Source: Cherax quadricarinatus
Taxonomy: Eukaryota > Arthropoda > Malacostraca > Decapoda > Parastacidae
Direction: 5' to 3'
DNA length: 64,000 nt
Assembly (NCBI RefSeq): GCF_038502225.1
Contig: NC_091390.1
Span: 9,460,244-9,524,243 of the forward strand
Shown piece after piece: positions 34,070 to 44,544 of the stretch; within the stretch, counting starts at the first letter, position 1; each line of letters starts with the position of its first letter. Position numbers and translations under genes: made by a program. Below the pieces are notes generated by a model. That model was not told the DNA's origin. It did not search any database and saw only the letters and a program-made list of their open reading frames with translations.

Positions 34070-35075
34070 TGAGGGAAAAGTTCAATAGATAGGAGTAGCG
34101 AGGGAGTGTATAGTAACAATAGTTTCATTGCCGGCTACTTGTTAAGGTAGGGCAAGTCCAGCTCCCGCTATTCCCCCTCCCCCCCTTTTTCCCCTCCCCG
34201 AAAGTAATAGTTTGATTGCTGGCTGCTTGTTAATGTAGGGTCAGTCTAGCTCCCGCTATCCCTTCCCCTCCCTCTACCCCCCCTCCTCCGAAAAGTGACG
34301 TGTGGGGCTCCGGTCAAACAGTAAATCACTCGACTCACAGCTCCCAACACTACTGTAAGTACACGCCTGATCATATTTTAGTGGACTTATTGGTTGAAAG
34401 CTTCACTTTTGACCAATAATAAACTTAGTCCTTTCATTCTTTATCTGTTAAATGTTTTAATAATCACCACATCTTTTAGGTATTGTACTTATCATGGAGA
34501 GTGATTTCTTAAGCATTGGGTAATCTGTCTCTCATTGCAGCTTGGAATGACAGAGAGGTTTACCTGCCAACCAACGAGAAGAATAGAAGGAGACGGACTA
34601 GCGTCCTGAGACGTCCCATGTTTAGTCTACCTACCTGTTATGTAAGCCAACACAGGACCTAACCCCCTCATCATAGCAGTTGTAACGAACCTGTTTTCCT
34701 GTCATCTGAAGTAATTACACACGGCTATACTCTGTGAAGAACTAGCCAGTGGTGGTCATCAACACCTGCTACCCCCCACATCAGTAACAGCTACGATTTC
34801 AACAACACTCAGTGTCACCAACACCTGACACCCCATTACCACGATATACCTATACTAGCGTTGAGTTCAAATGTATTTTTTTTTCATTTCATTTTTCATT
34901 TTTCTTTCAATTAGGATACCCAATCATGTTTTATTGTTTTACATTTTCCGTTTCTAAATAATAAAGTGTTTATCATTCTGTTATTATTTCTTTTTCTATT
35001 CATTAATTTTCCTGAGGAGGAGCCAGCCTTGGTAATACTGACTGAAGTTGTTACAGGGCTGACTAAGCCTTCACA
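34070..35075 (+). repeat. Gypsy element 3' LTR
   Basis: It starts TGAGGG after a purine-rich TATGGGGGAG and ends TTCACA. It contains the C-rich tracts at 34170-34290, a middle section (34354-34842) that the 5' LTR lacks, and AATAATAAAG near 34959. The 63-bp BEL-1 repeat follows directly. Confidence 0.85.
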
Positions 35076-36200
35076 AGTGCCTTGATTCAGAATAAATTGA
35101 ACCACAAGACAGTAGAGTGGCTATCTAACAGATATCACTAGGGTTACTTCGGGTTGGAAGAAATAAGAGTGGGCCTGCAGGAGCTAATTGTCCAACTGCA
35201 GACCAGCCAACCCATTACCTCTAGGAATACCACTTCTACAGAGTGGAAAGATTGGAAGAGCTTGCTAGATGAATCAGGTGTCTAGGAAATCATAATGTAA
35301 GGGATTGCCATGCTCACATGAACCATTGTTATAAGTGTAACAAGGGAAGACACCACATAGCTATGTGTAAGGGCGGATCTGATCTTAATGATGGTAACAA
35401 TAGTACTTATAGTGATAATAACCCAGACACAACAGTAGCCAACGTAGAGATTGCAGGTAATGTCGGTAATGATGGCCTAGCTGAGATAGCTTTACCTGTG
35501 TTGGATGTGGTGATTGATGATAAACGGCGTAAATCCAAAACTGTAACAGCATTACTGGATCAGGGATCACAACGTACATTCATAAAACGTAATTGCCTTA
35601 ATGGGATAAAGGTACAAATGGGAGATCCTGCTATACTCAAGTTATCTGGCTTTCTCTCGAATAAGAAGGCCAAGTCATACGACACTGTTTATGTAACTGT
35701 CAGGCTGGGCAATGAGAGAAAACGTATTAATGCCGTAATTGTGGATAGGCTCCAAGAGAAAATATCTACAATAGGGCTTGGTAACGCTACCGAAAGGCTT
35801 TCAAGTAAGGTAAATTTGGCACCTTCTGGTGTAAATAATGATTCTGTGGGGCCAATAGATATTTTGATAAGTAGTGACTGTTATGCCACCTTTGTAAAGG
35901 GTATGACAAAGAAATGCGGAGTCATCTTTCTAAGGACTGCAGGAGGTCACGTGATGTATGGCAGGCTTCCTCGTACTGATAATGAATGACTGGAGGAAGC
36001 CATAAATACAGTTATGGTGTGTCTTACTCATGAAGTATCACCCCAGTATAAATATTCTTCAATAGAGGATGAAGTTGAACCTGTGTATAAATTATGGGAA
36101 TTGGACAGCATAGGGATCAATGTAAATGAAGAAAGTCCAGATGATTCCTTTACTCAAGAACAATAACAGAAGGATGTTAAATTTGAATCTGGACAATACT
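35076..36200 (+). pseudogene. BEL-1 Gag C-terminus, zinc knuckles and protease
   Basis: BEL-1 coding resumes with the duplicated 63 bp. A first Cys/His knuckle is readable around 35270-35310 (CLGNHNVRDC) and a second at 35318-35369 (HCYKCNKGRHHIAMC). The protease has LLDQGSQRTF near 35552, as in BEL-2. Stops occur at 35987 and near 36164, but similarity to BEL-2 continues through both (VYKLWELDSIGINVN versus KLWDLDAIGIDVN). The open part 35318-35989 is therefore only a piece of Pol. Confidence 0.82.
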
Positions 36201-37592
36201 GGGTGAGACTCCCGTGGAAGCTGAACCATCCAGACCTATCAACTAATTACCGGATGGCATATGGACAATTAAAGGCTCAGCTCCGCGAACTGAGCAAGAC
36301 ACCCGAACTGTTGACTGCTTACAATGATATAATTAATGAGCAGTTAAACAATAAATTCATAGAGGAGGTACCTCCCGAGCAAGCCCAGATTTATTGTCAC
36401 TATTTGCCACATCACAGAGTGAAGAAGGATTCTAAGACCACTCCTCTGAGAATTGTGTTTAATTGTAGTGCCAGGAGTAACAAAAATGTACCTAGTTTGA
36501 ATGACTGTTTGATGACAGGTCCGTCGTTGACGGAAAAACTGGGAGACATATTATTAAACTTCAGGGTTAAGAATTATGACTTTACGGCGGACATAAGTAA
36601 AGCTTTCCTGAGAGTGGGTCTGCAAGAGGCTGACCGGGATTGCACAAGGTTCTTAAGGCCAGAGAATCCTAGTGACCCACTTAGTCCCCTGAAGACTTTT
36701 CGCTTCAGGAGTGTATTGTTTGGTGCTACCTTCAGTCTGTTCCTACTCCGGGCAACGATAAATGCACACCTTAATTAAGTGTACGAGTGGTCCACTGAGT
36801 GGAGTAATGGGTAAACAATTTTATGTGGACAATTTCCTGGGGGTGACGTCTACTAAAGAGGAACTAATGAGCATATATGAAGGGGCTAATGAAATAATGC
36901 AAGGTGCAAATATGCCCCTGAGGGAATGGAACAGTAATTCGTCCAGTTTAAGGGCTCAAATAAATAAAGACAACCCTGGAGTTGAAGTGTCTAAATGTAG
37001 TAATGTATTGGGACTGACCTGCGACACAGAGAGAGACTTGTTATCGTTAAAGTCTAATAACTACAGCATGCCCAATAAATTAACCAAGAGTGTCTTACTT
37101 GAGGAAGTTTCAAAATGCTTCGATCTGCTAGGCTTAGTGTCACCACTTACAATAAGAGGAAAATTGTTGATACAAGAAGCATGAATGCTTAAGTGTGCTT
37201 GGGATGAAACCCTACCTAAGAAATTTGTTGAAAGGTGGGAAGAACTAATAGGTGAATATGTAAAATTACCAATGTTGGAGTTCCCACGTAATGTGGCCAG
37301 TCAAGATGGAGAAAATGTACTCCACATTTTTTGCGATGCTTCAAAATTGGCATATGGAGCAGTCGCTTACCTTCAATGTAATAGTGCCATTTATCTTGTT
37401 ATGTCTAAGGCCAAGGTGGCTCCAATCAAATCACTTACCTTACATCAGTTGGAGTTAACGGCCATTTATGTAGGTGTCAAATTAGCCAATTATATAAGAA
37501 ATAAATTGCGAGAGATAAATGTCAGCGACACCGTAATTTGATCTGATAATCAGGCATCCTTACAATGGATTCGTAATGGTAACAGTAAGATT
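36201..37592 (+). pseudogene. BEL-1 reverse transcriptase and RNase H, frameshift and two stops
   Basis: The RT N-terminal part is open from 36203 to 36778, with the DISKAFLRVG block near 36591 and the FRFRSVLFGAT block near 36699. A frameshift near 36775 follows. The RT continues at ~36785-37184 with FYVDN near 36820, the same D-to-N variant as in BEL-2. TGA codons at 37182 and 37539 stand where BEL-2 has Trp (DAWMLK and LWSDN), each a G-to-A change. RNase H shows FCDASKLAYG near 37330. Confidence 0.85.
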
Positions 37593-38550
37593 GTGTACGT
37601 ACAAAACAGAGTCGCTGAAATCAATCAAATACAGGAGAAATATAACAGTTTGGGTCAGCATATGTTAACCTTTAATCACATCCCTGGTGACGAGAATCCG
37701 GCTGACTTCTTGTCTCGAGGCTTGACTTATGAAAAATTTGTGAGTGCTTTATCGTGGTTTAAAGGACCAAGTTGGCTGGTGGATAAAATTAACTGGCCGG
37801 TGCAAAAGGCACATATTGCTCCTGTCGAAATTATGGTGAGCACCGCTCCAGTCAGTAGTCCCTCCTTAGCCATTGATATGAATAGGTATTCTTCCTTACC
37901 CAAGCTGATTAACATGACAAGGTTAGTGTTTAAATTTATAAGTAAGATGAATATCTCATATAATTTTCCCCATCCTCTGAAATACTGGCTACAGAGGGTA
38001 CAAGAAGAAACCTACAGGGATGAGATTAAATTAATGATGGATGGAAAAATTGTGAAAGGCTCAATAATAGAAAAGCTGAGGCTGTATTTAGAGGATGATG
38101 TAATTAGGTGCAGAGGCAGGTTACAAAATGCTGAACTGGGGGAATATGCTAAACACTCTATTTTGCTGGCCAAAACTCATCACCTGACAACCTTGATTGT
38201 CTTTAATGCCCATAATAATGTGATGCATGGTGGGGTACAGGATAACTTAAACTGTATTCGGGAAACCTTCTGGATTCCACAAGGGCGGCAAAGTGTGAAA
38301 AGGGTTATCAAGTCGTGTGTAATATGTCGCCGGGTGGATGCCAGAACCTACATGTACCCAGGTCCTCCACCATTGCCAAAGGAACGTGTGCAGTTGGTAA
38401 AACCATTTGATGTGACCGGAGTGGACTATAGTGGGCCAATCATTTTAACTGGTACTTAAGATGGTGTTCCTTTGAAGGTGTATGTATGTCTATTTACTTG
38501 TACAGCTAATAGGGCTGTTCATCTAGAAGTGGCTCAGGACTTGTCATCAG
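37593..38550 (+). pseudogene. BEL-1 RNase H end and integrase N-terminal half
   Basis: The frame starts in VQNRVAEI, passes through ENPADFLSRG (37693-37722) and the integrase zinc domain (NAHNNVMHGG near 38210, CVICRR near 38320), and reaches the first catalytic Asp in VTGVDYSGP near 38420. A TAA at 38457 interrupts the same frame, which then continues (KVYVCLFTC) to the LINE C fragment beginning at 38551. Confidence 0.85.
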
Positions 38551-39333
38551 AGTACAAAACAAATTCTGGCCACAAAATAGAGCGAAACACCAACGTCAAA
38601 GACCTGGGAGTGATCATGTCGGAGGATCTCACCTTCAAGGACCATAACATTGTATCAATCGCATCTGCTAGAAAAATGACAGGATGGATAATGAGAACCT
38701 TCAAAACTAGGGAGGCCAAGTCCATGATGACACTCTTCAGGTCACTTGTTCTATCTAGGCTGCACACTAACAGCACCTTTCAAGGCAGGTGAAATTGCTG
38801 ACCTAGAAAATGTACAGAGAACCTTCACGGCGCGCATAACGGAGATATAACACCTCAATTACTGGGAGTGCTTGAGGTTCCTAAACCTGTATTCCCTGGA
38901 ACGCAGGAGGGAGAGATACATTATTATATACACCTGGAAAATCCTAGAGGGACTAGTACCGAACTTGCACACGAAAATCACTCACTACGAAAGCAAAAGA
39001 CTTGGCAGACGATGCAACATCCCCCCAATGAAAAGCAGGGGTGTCACTAGCACGTTAAGAGACCATAAAATAAGTGTCAGGGGCCCGAGACTGTTCAACT
39101 GCCTCCCAGCATACATAAGGGGGATTACCAACAGACCCCTGGCAGTCTTCAAGCTGGCACTGGACAAGCACCTAAAGCCGGTTCCTGACCAGCCGTGCTG
39201 TGACTCGTACGTTGGTTTGCGTGCAGCCAGCTGCAACAGCCTGGTTGATCAGGCTCTGATCCACCAGGAGGCCTGGTCACAGACCGGGCCGCGGGGGCGT
39301 TGATCCCCGGAACTCTCTCCAGGTAAACTCCAG
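38551..39333 (+). mobile_element. LINE family C, copy 3: short 3' fragment in the BEL-1 integrase
   Basis: This is the last ~780 bp of LINE C, starting inside the RT C-terminal half (EYKTNSGHKIERN) and ending at the CTCTCTCCAGGTAAACTC terminus. CAG is shared at both borders, and BEL-1 coding is continuous on either side. A ~18-bp deletion near 38762 relative to other copies, and a premature TAA near 38848, show it is dead. The readable C-terminal part is 38872-39303. Confidence 0.88.
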
Positions 39334-40091
39334 AACAGTTCATACAGCTGTTCCAGAAATTTGCAGCTAGGAGATCCTGTCCAAGATTGATGATCTCAGA
39401 TAATGCCACCAATTTTGTAGCGGGTGGTCAACACTTGATGGAATTAAATAAGAGTGATGATGTACAGTCTTTGTTGACCCAGCGAGGGTGTGTCTGGAAA
39501 TGTACTACTCCCAGAGCCCCTTGGCAGGGAGGACTGTACGAAAGAATGATAGGTACAGTGAAAAGATGTCTTCGTAAGGTGCTACACAGGAAGAGAATTA
39601 ATTTGGAAGAATTCCATGCATTGTTGGTGGAGGCAGAGAATCGGGTAAACAATCGCCCTCTGTCATACATGAGCGACACTCCTGACGCGGAGATCCTGAC
39701 TCCCTCTCACCTAATATGCGGACGAAGGTTAGAAGCTGCACGTATCTATAGAGATAATCCCGAGGGAAGTGATGAGGATTACAATAACGTGACCGTGTTG
39801 AGCGATAAGTTCAAGATGTTAAATAAGGTAATTACTCATTGGTCCGATGTGTTGCATAAAGAATGTCTTCTTACACTACATGAACACTTTTATGGTGCGC
39901 CAGAGGCAGTAAACCGATAGAACATTCAACCAATTAACATTGTGTTAATTGATACTGAACAACATCGAACATTGTGGCCTCTAGGCAAGGTAGTTACATT
40001 ATACCCAGATGCACAAGGTGTTGTCAGAAACGTCAAAGTGTTGTGTCGTGGTCAGGAAAGTTTGCGTACCATTAATAAATTAATTACTTAA
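39331..40091 (+). pseudogene. BEL-1 integrase C-terminal half
   Basis: Coding resumes at the LINE border with FQKFAARRSCP, then the second catalytic Asp in MISDNATNFV (~39388-39417) and the Glu of the WQGGLYERM block (~39522-39548). The end of Pol includes NNRPLSYM. A TAG at 39918 breaks the frame. Similarity to BEL-2 (LWPLGKVVTLYPDAQG) continues to the natural stop at 40089-40091. Confidence 0.85.
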
Positions 40092-40296
40092 AATTAAATG
40101 GTGTTCAATCCAATGCAGATGGAAATCTAAGGGAAAATGACACGAGTGATATTGAAGACACTGACCAAGTGATGCAAGAAGAAATTGTAGTAAGACCCGC
40201 TAGGAAAACAGCCACACAATCTAGAGCGGGCTGAAATTGTCTTCTGGAGGAAGACGCAATTTAAGTCGTCTACCAACGACTTCCGGCCGGCTGCAG

Positions 40297-41492
40297 TGAG
40301 GAAATTATTTAATTTCCGAATCTATAGTGTCTAATAAGTGTTTAATGTGCTGATTTGGGTCAAAATGTATTTGAAAATGGAAAAGAACCAACAGGGTTCC
40401 CTCTGCGCCTGTGCGGATGTGCGGGGAAATAGGTCGAAATGGGGCATCGAGAAGCGGGAGTGTTTTGAATTGAGTGAAGAGGCTGGGAAAACATGGGACC
40501 AGGAAATTGGCGTTCACGGCGGCCTAAGGATTAATATAGGCCTCACTTCATAATAGGAAGCGTCGTAACTGTTCCTGGTGAAGAGTGAGGGAACGTGATT
40601 TACCAGACCACCATAATAAAGTGGTAAAATTAGTGAATAATGGTGGGACCGGTGGTGACTGGTGCACCGCCATGGAGTGTGTCCAGGGGAAAATACCCGT
40701 GATTTAATCCATCTCATTGGTCTCAGATCTTAATGGAGTAACCTCTAATGTGTATAATAATTATGAGTCATTAAATCGTCTTGTGAATTGTAATGTAATC
40801 AGTGATAATAACACTAAGTTAAGAGAATGCATGAAGTGAAATAAGTCACCCTGCTCCGAGTGAACACAGTAGTCCTCGTGGTTTCCGTCCCGAAGATATT
40901 GAAGTTTTTATGGAGTCACGACTTGTAAACCGGGATAAACCAACGAATACCTCGTTCTGCTAGAATAAGAACCGTGTCGGTGTAGCAGGACATCGAAATG
41001 AGATGGTGGATGGAGGAAATAAGGAGTATCAATCACCCACAGTTAAGTAACCCTTCTAGTTATAACAGACTGATACTGGCCAGTTAGGTATGTTGTAATT
41101 GGATAGGTTATGGGTGATCCAGCTACATCAAGTGACCACCAGAGAATATCTGGTAAGTGGTGGGATTATGTACAAGTGATTTTCCTTGATGGATATATCC
41201 ATGTGTAACCTACCCCCCCTTCTTTCAGTTAAACTAATATAATCTATACAGTCCACAATTAATTAGTAGCGCCGTACTTGAGGGTGCTGTCCAATTTATA
41301 CTGGTCTCGGATAGATATGGATAAGATTGTGAGGTCGAAGGGGCCACCTGCAGTGACCAGGGGTGGTGAAGTTTTCTCACATGTCTGCACGGTGTGACTA
41401 CGGTAAACAATATGGCTGTTGTCTCCCAATGAGATTACTTGTATGCATATAATGTTGAGGTACATACAGGTAACCCACTATAGAATTTTCCA
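40297..41492 (+). repeat. BEL-1 3' LTR
   Basis: It starts TGAGGAAATTATTTAATT and ends TTTTCCA, matching 11596-12797. The 205 bp before it contain the end of the element's 3' non-coding region. AATAAA lies near 40616. Confidence 0.88.
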
Positions 41493-41519
41493 TAGAAAGT
41501 TTATACGAGTTTAGATCCA

Positions 41520-43340
41520 TTATAGAAGTCCTGGGATCTTGTTGAGTTTCTCAGCATAATGAAAAAATTGTTCATATAAATAGCAGACCTTATCAATGTC
41601 AGCAGTCCCACCCTGGTCCATGAATTTTTTAAGTGCACTTCCAGATTTAAGGCCTCGTGGGAGTCTTTGTTTACACAGAGCATGACGCTGTTCATGTGTG
41701 AATGTATGATAGGTGGCACCATCACTCACATTCCCTCCTCCACTACCTTTACACGCATCACTATAACTGTCATCACCAACACCACTACCAACATTGTGTT
41801 CATTACATTTATCAACAGCATTGTATTCAACATTAATGTCAATGTGGTTAACCTCATCACACTCTGCACCACCAATTATATTACGCTTATAACTATTACT
41901 AACATCACAGACACCACTGCCCTCATCGCACTGTGCACCACCACTTACATTATGCCCATCACTATTACCAACATCACAGACACCACTGCCCTCATCACAC
42001 TCTACACCAACACTTACATTACACTCATAACTATTACTAACATCATAGACACCACTGCCGTCATTACACTCTACACCATCACTTATATTACCCTCATCAC
42101 TATTACTAACATCATAGACACCACTGCCGTCATCACACTCTACACCACAACTTACATTACACTCATCACTATTACTAACATCATAGACACCACTGCCCTC
42201 ATCATGATGCTAACTATAGTTATCAACACAACTATTGGGTTCGTCATTACTGTAATTAAGGGCACCACCACCTTGTTTAGCAGCCTTACACTCGCTTTCG
42301 GAAATTGTGACAATCTTGTTATTGGTACACTCTTCACATATTTCCTTGTGCTGCTCAAGTTGTTGTTTCAGGAGAAATTGTTGTTTTTCCAGTACCCTTA
42401 TGCACGACATCAGGTTGTATACCACAGGAGCAAGACTTGTAACATCTGGAGACGTGAAGCCCCGGTCAGCTGAGCTCGTTGGCTGACTGTCAGCTGACTC
42501 AGCTAGGCTGATATTGACAGCCGACGTGATAGAGGTCTGTTGACTTGCTCCCCAGGTGAGGTGCTCAACCCCATTGTCTGAGGGCAGGCATGAGCCAATA
42601 TTCAGACTCGAGGTACCTGGTAGTCCTGGGGGGTCATAATGATAGGTACAGGGTGAAGTGCGGTTTGCTGCGATGTGGGCAGCCCTCACACTGCAGTTAG
42701 CATGAGCTACTGTAACTCCTGTGGTCTTACAATTGATACATTGTTTAGCAACAGTCTGTTGCTTCTTGATCATATCACAACACTGTTCAGAAGGATGAGC
42801 ATTGGCACACACTGCACACCAGTGTGACTTAGCTGGGCACTTCCTGGCAATGTGGCCCCTACGTTGACACTTATAACATCGACGTTGAGGAGGTCTGTAC
42901 AATGCAATGTTATAGCGTCTGTTGAGGGCTGCACGGGAGTGAATATAGTGTGGCAGAGTCCCCTGGCCAGTCCACTCAGCAAATATCAGATCGTTGGAAA
43001 TTCGACGAGGGCTTGCAACTTGCTCTTACGCCAGATATTGAGGATTCAAGTGCTTGTTGACGTTGTAGATGACAATAAGCACTTTAGGTGCTCTTGGTGG
43101 GGCAGCTCGGAGTTTGATGTTGGCACATTCGTGAGTGAGAAGTTTGTCTATAAATGCTGAATCATTAGGCACAAAGACGTAGTTATCCTCATCGTCGACA
43201 AACTTGATCGTTTTCTCTAGGTTGTCTACACTAGCTTCGAAAAACCAGTTACACTTGGTCTCTTGATCAATGTTGTTACGGAAATCTAACCTGACAGCTT
43301 TGGGAGGGTGTGCGCCCACTGTATTGCTTGCAGCAAGCTT
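41520..43340 (-). pseudogene. CCHC 'Gag-like' ORF1 with a 23-residue tandem repeat (broken)
   Basis: On the minus strand a segment 43319-43026 is followed, in another frame, by a Cys/His-rich part at 42902-42690 with three knuckles: CYKCQRRGHIARKC, CAVCANAHPSEQC and CINCKTTGVTVAHANC. This pattern is seen in ORF1 of I/Jockey-type LINEs, which bind element RNA. A Ser/Thr-rich section with a short coiled coil (KQQFLLKQQLEQ) follows. After a single TAG at 42209-42207 the same frame continues through repeats of DEGSGVYDVSNSDECNVS-type units to a stop at 41520. No ORF2 follows because BEL-1 lies immediately downstream. A non-LTR Gag-like gene is my best reading; a host CCHC gene is less likely. Confidence 0.6.
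41880..42205 (-). repeat. 69-bp coding minisatellite, about five units
   Basis: The units are 69 bp and stay in frame on the minus strand, each encoding ~23 residues rich in Asp, Ser, Gly, Val and one or two Cys (core DGSGVYDVSNS). The plus-strand open frame across it, rich in Thr and Ile, is only the reverse reading of the repeats. Confidence 0.8.
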
Positions 43341-44543
43341 TCTCTGGAAGCCTCGCTCCTTTTTCCGAGCCTATCTACTAAAATATGTTTCAAATCTGCC
43401 TTCACCATCATCTACGTCAACACCATCAGCTATACTCATAGCTGACAGGAGTTTCACACTGGCGATGGGTTACAGGATACCGGTGAATAGAAAGGACAAG
43501 GAAGGTATATTCACCTCACTAGACACAGGCAATATGGGATTCAGAACAGATGTAACTGCAGTGTAACTTGGCCTTCACTGGCTGACTTGGAGCGCTGTTT
43601 AGCCTGCATCAACTAAATCCGCCCTTATCCCATATGTAGATAATGGCGACGAGTTAAAGGATACCGGTGAATAGGAAAGTCAATAAAGGGACATTCACCT
43701 CAATAGACACACACAGTATGGGTATAAGTGGCATGCAGGTCTTACAGTGCCATTTTCAAGGTCACCCAGCAGGCCAGACATTCCTCACTCATTTTAAGCC
43801 TACGTAGGTACTGATGGTCGCACAATGTCCTAAGTCAGTGAAATCCACTTGTGCAAATAGTTGCAACAAACCTGCAGCACTTAACGCTTCTAGCACACGT
43901 ATGACAGACGAATGTTCACTCTGTGCACAAGCAAATTAGCACAAACTTGCTATGTTTATAGGTGAACCTCTGGCATGTCCCAATTAAAAAGTCAGTACTG
44001 CAATGCTCGTTAAATTGTTCTTAATTAAGCCTCGACAGGAAACACTGGTATGCCAGTGCTGGGGGTCAGGGCAGCTGTAACTGCAGGCTGCCTTAGCTTT
44101 TCCTGGCTAGCTTGGAGTGCTGCTTTCAAGCTTGCTTGAATGTGCTTGCTAAGCCCGTGTCAACCACTTGGATATTTGCCTGTAGCAGCAGGTAGGCACA
44201 CAGGAGACACATTTGTAAGATGAGTGGAGTGCTGCACAGAGAACTGACACAGGCACTCGAGCACTTATGTGGTCTGGCAAAAACCGCATCAAGACCATAA
44301 GTAAATAGAGGCGAATGGCTGAGTTCCAAATCGAGGAAGGAGGGGAGGCAGGCGAGGTGTAGTGAAGGTAGGCCTCCTACACCCACTTCAAATCAACATG
44401 TTTGTGTTTCACTAGGCTCTCACTAGTCACAGTTCACACATAAGAGTTCCAGCAGCAATTCAGCTGCACTCCAACAATATTTGGTTCATGATGAGTTATC
44501 AGTCGCGTGAGATAAGCAGTTCTGATATAGAAGGCCTAGGACC
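43341..44543. other. Region without recognised gene; partial internal duplication
   Basis: Two blocks recur: ATACCGGTGAATAG(A/G)AAAG followed by a TTCACCTCA(C/A)TAGACACA block at 43478-43535 and 43657-43715, and GTAACTGCAG followed by a TTGGAGYGCTG block at 43550-43595 and 44078-44122. I see no coding frame, tRNA or known element. It is probably an old non-coding repeat. Confidence 0.45.
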
Positions 44544-44544
44544 T

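Larger units (their letters stand above)
13893..35075 (+). mobile_element. Ty3/gypsy-type LTR retrotransposon (Gmr1-like order), decayed and nested
   Basis: Ends are direct LTRs: 34070-35075 (complete, starting TGAGGG and ending TTCACA) and the broken 5' copy 13893-14174 plus 25513-25745. Internal remains are a coiled-coil gag (26381-27072), an aspartic protease with an H2C2 integrase zinc domain (32730-33676), and an RNase H (33715-33973) that lies just 96 bp before the 3' LTR. No RT palm and no integrase catalytic core remain. The order PR, INT, RNase H is reversed relative to standard Ty3/gypsy and matches Gmr1-like elements. BEL-2 lies in its 5' LTR and a full-length LINE C in its gag. 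Confidence 0.8.
11596..41492 (+). mobile_element. BEL-1: BEL/Pao LTR retrotransposon, massively interrupted
   Basis: The ends are direct LTRs (11596-12797 and 40297-41492) of ~1.2 kb, beginning TG and ending CA. The internal parts are collinear with a BEL/Pao gag-pol: gag at 13057-13892 and 35076-35270, then protease, RT, RNase H and integrase to 40091. Removing the gypsy insertion (13893-35075) and the LINE C fragment (38551-39333) would leave an element near 8 kb. It carries several stops and frameshifts and is inactive. No clear 4-6-bp target duplication is visible: ATAAT before the 5' LTR and TAGAA after the 3' LTR do not match. Confidence 0.88.

Noticed and set aside
41667..42473. Plus-strand 268-codon frame rich in Thr and Ile
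   Set aside because: It is the reverse reading of the 69-bp coding minisatellite; the minus frame contains CCHC motifs and is the plausible coding strand.
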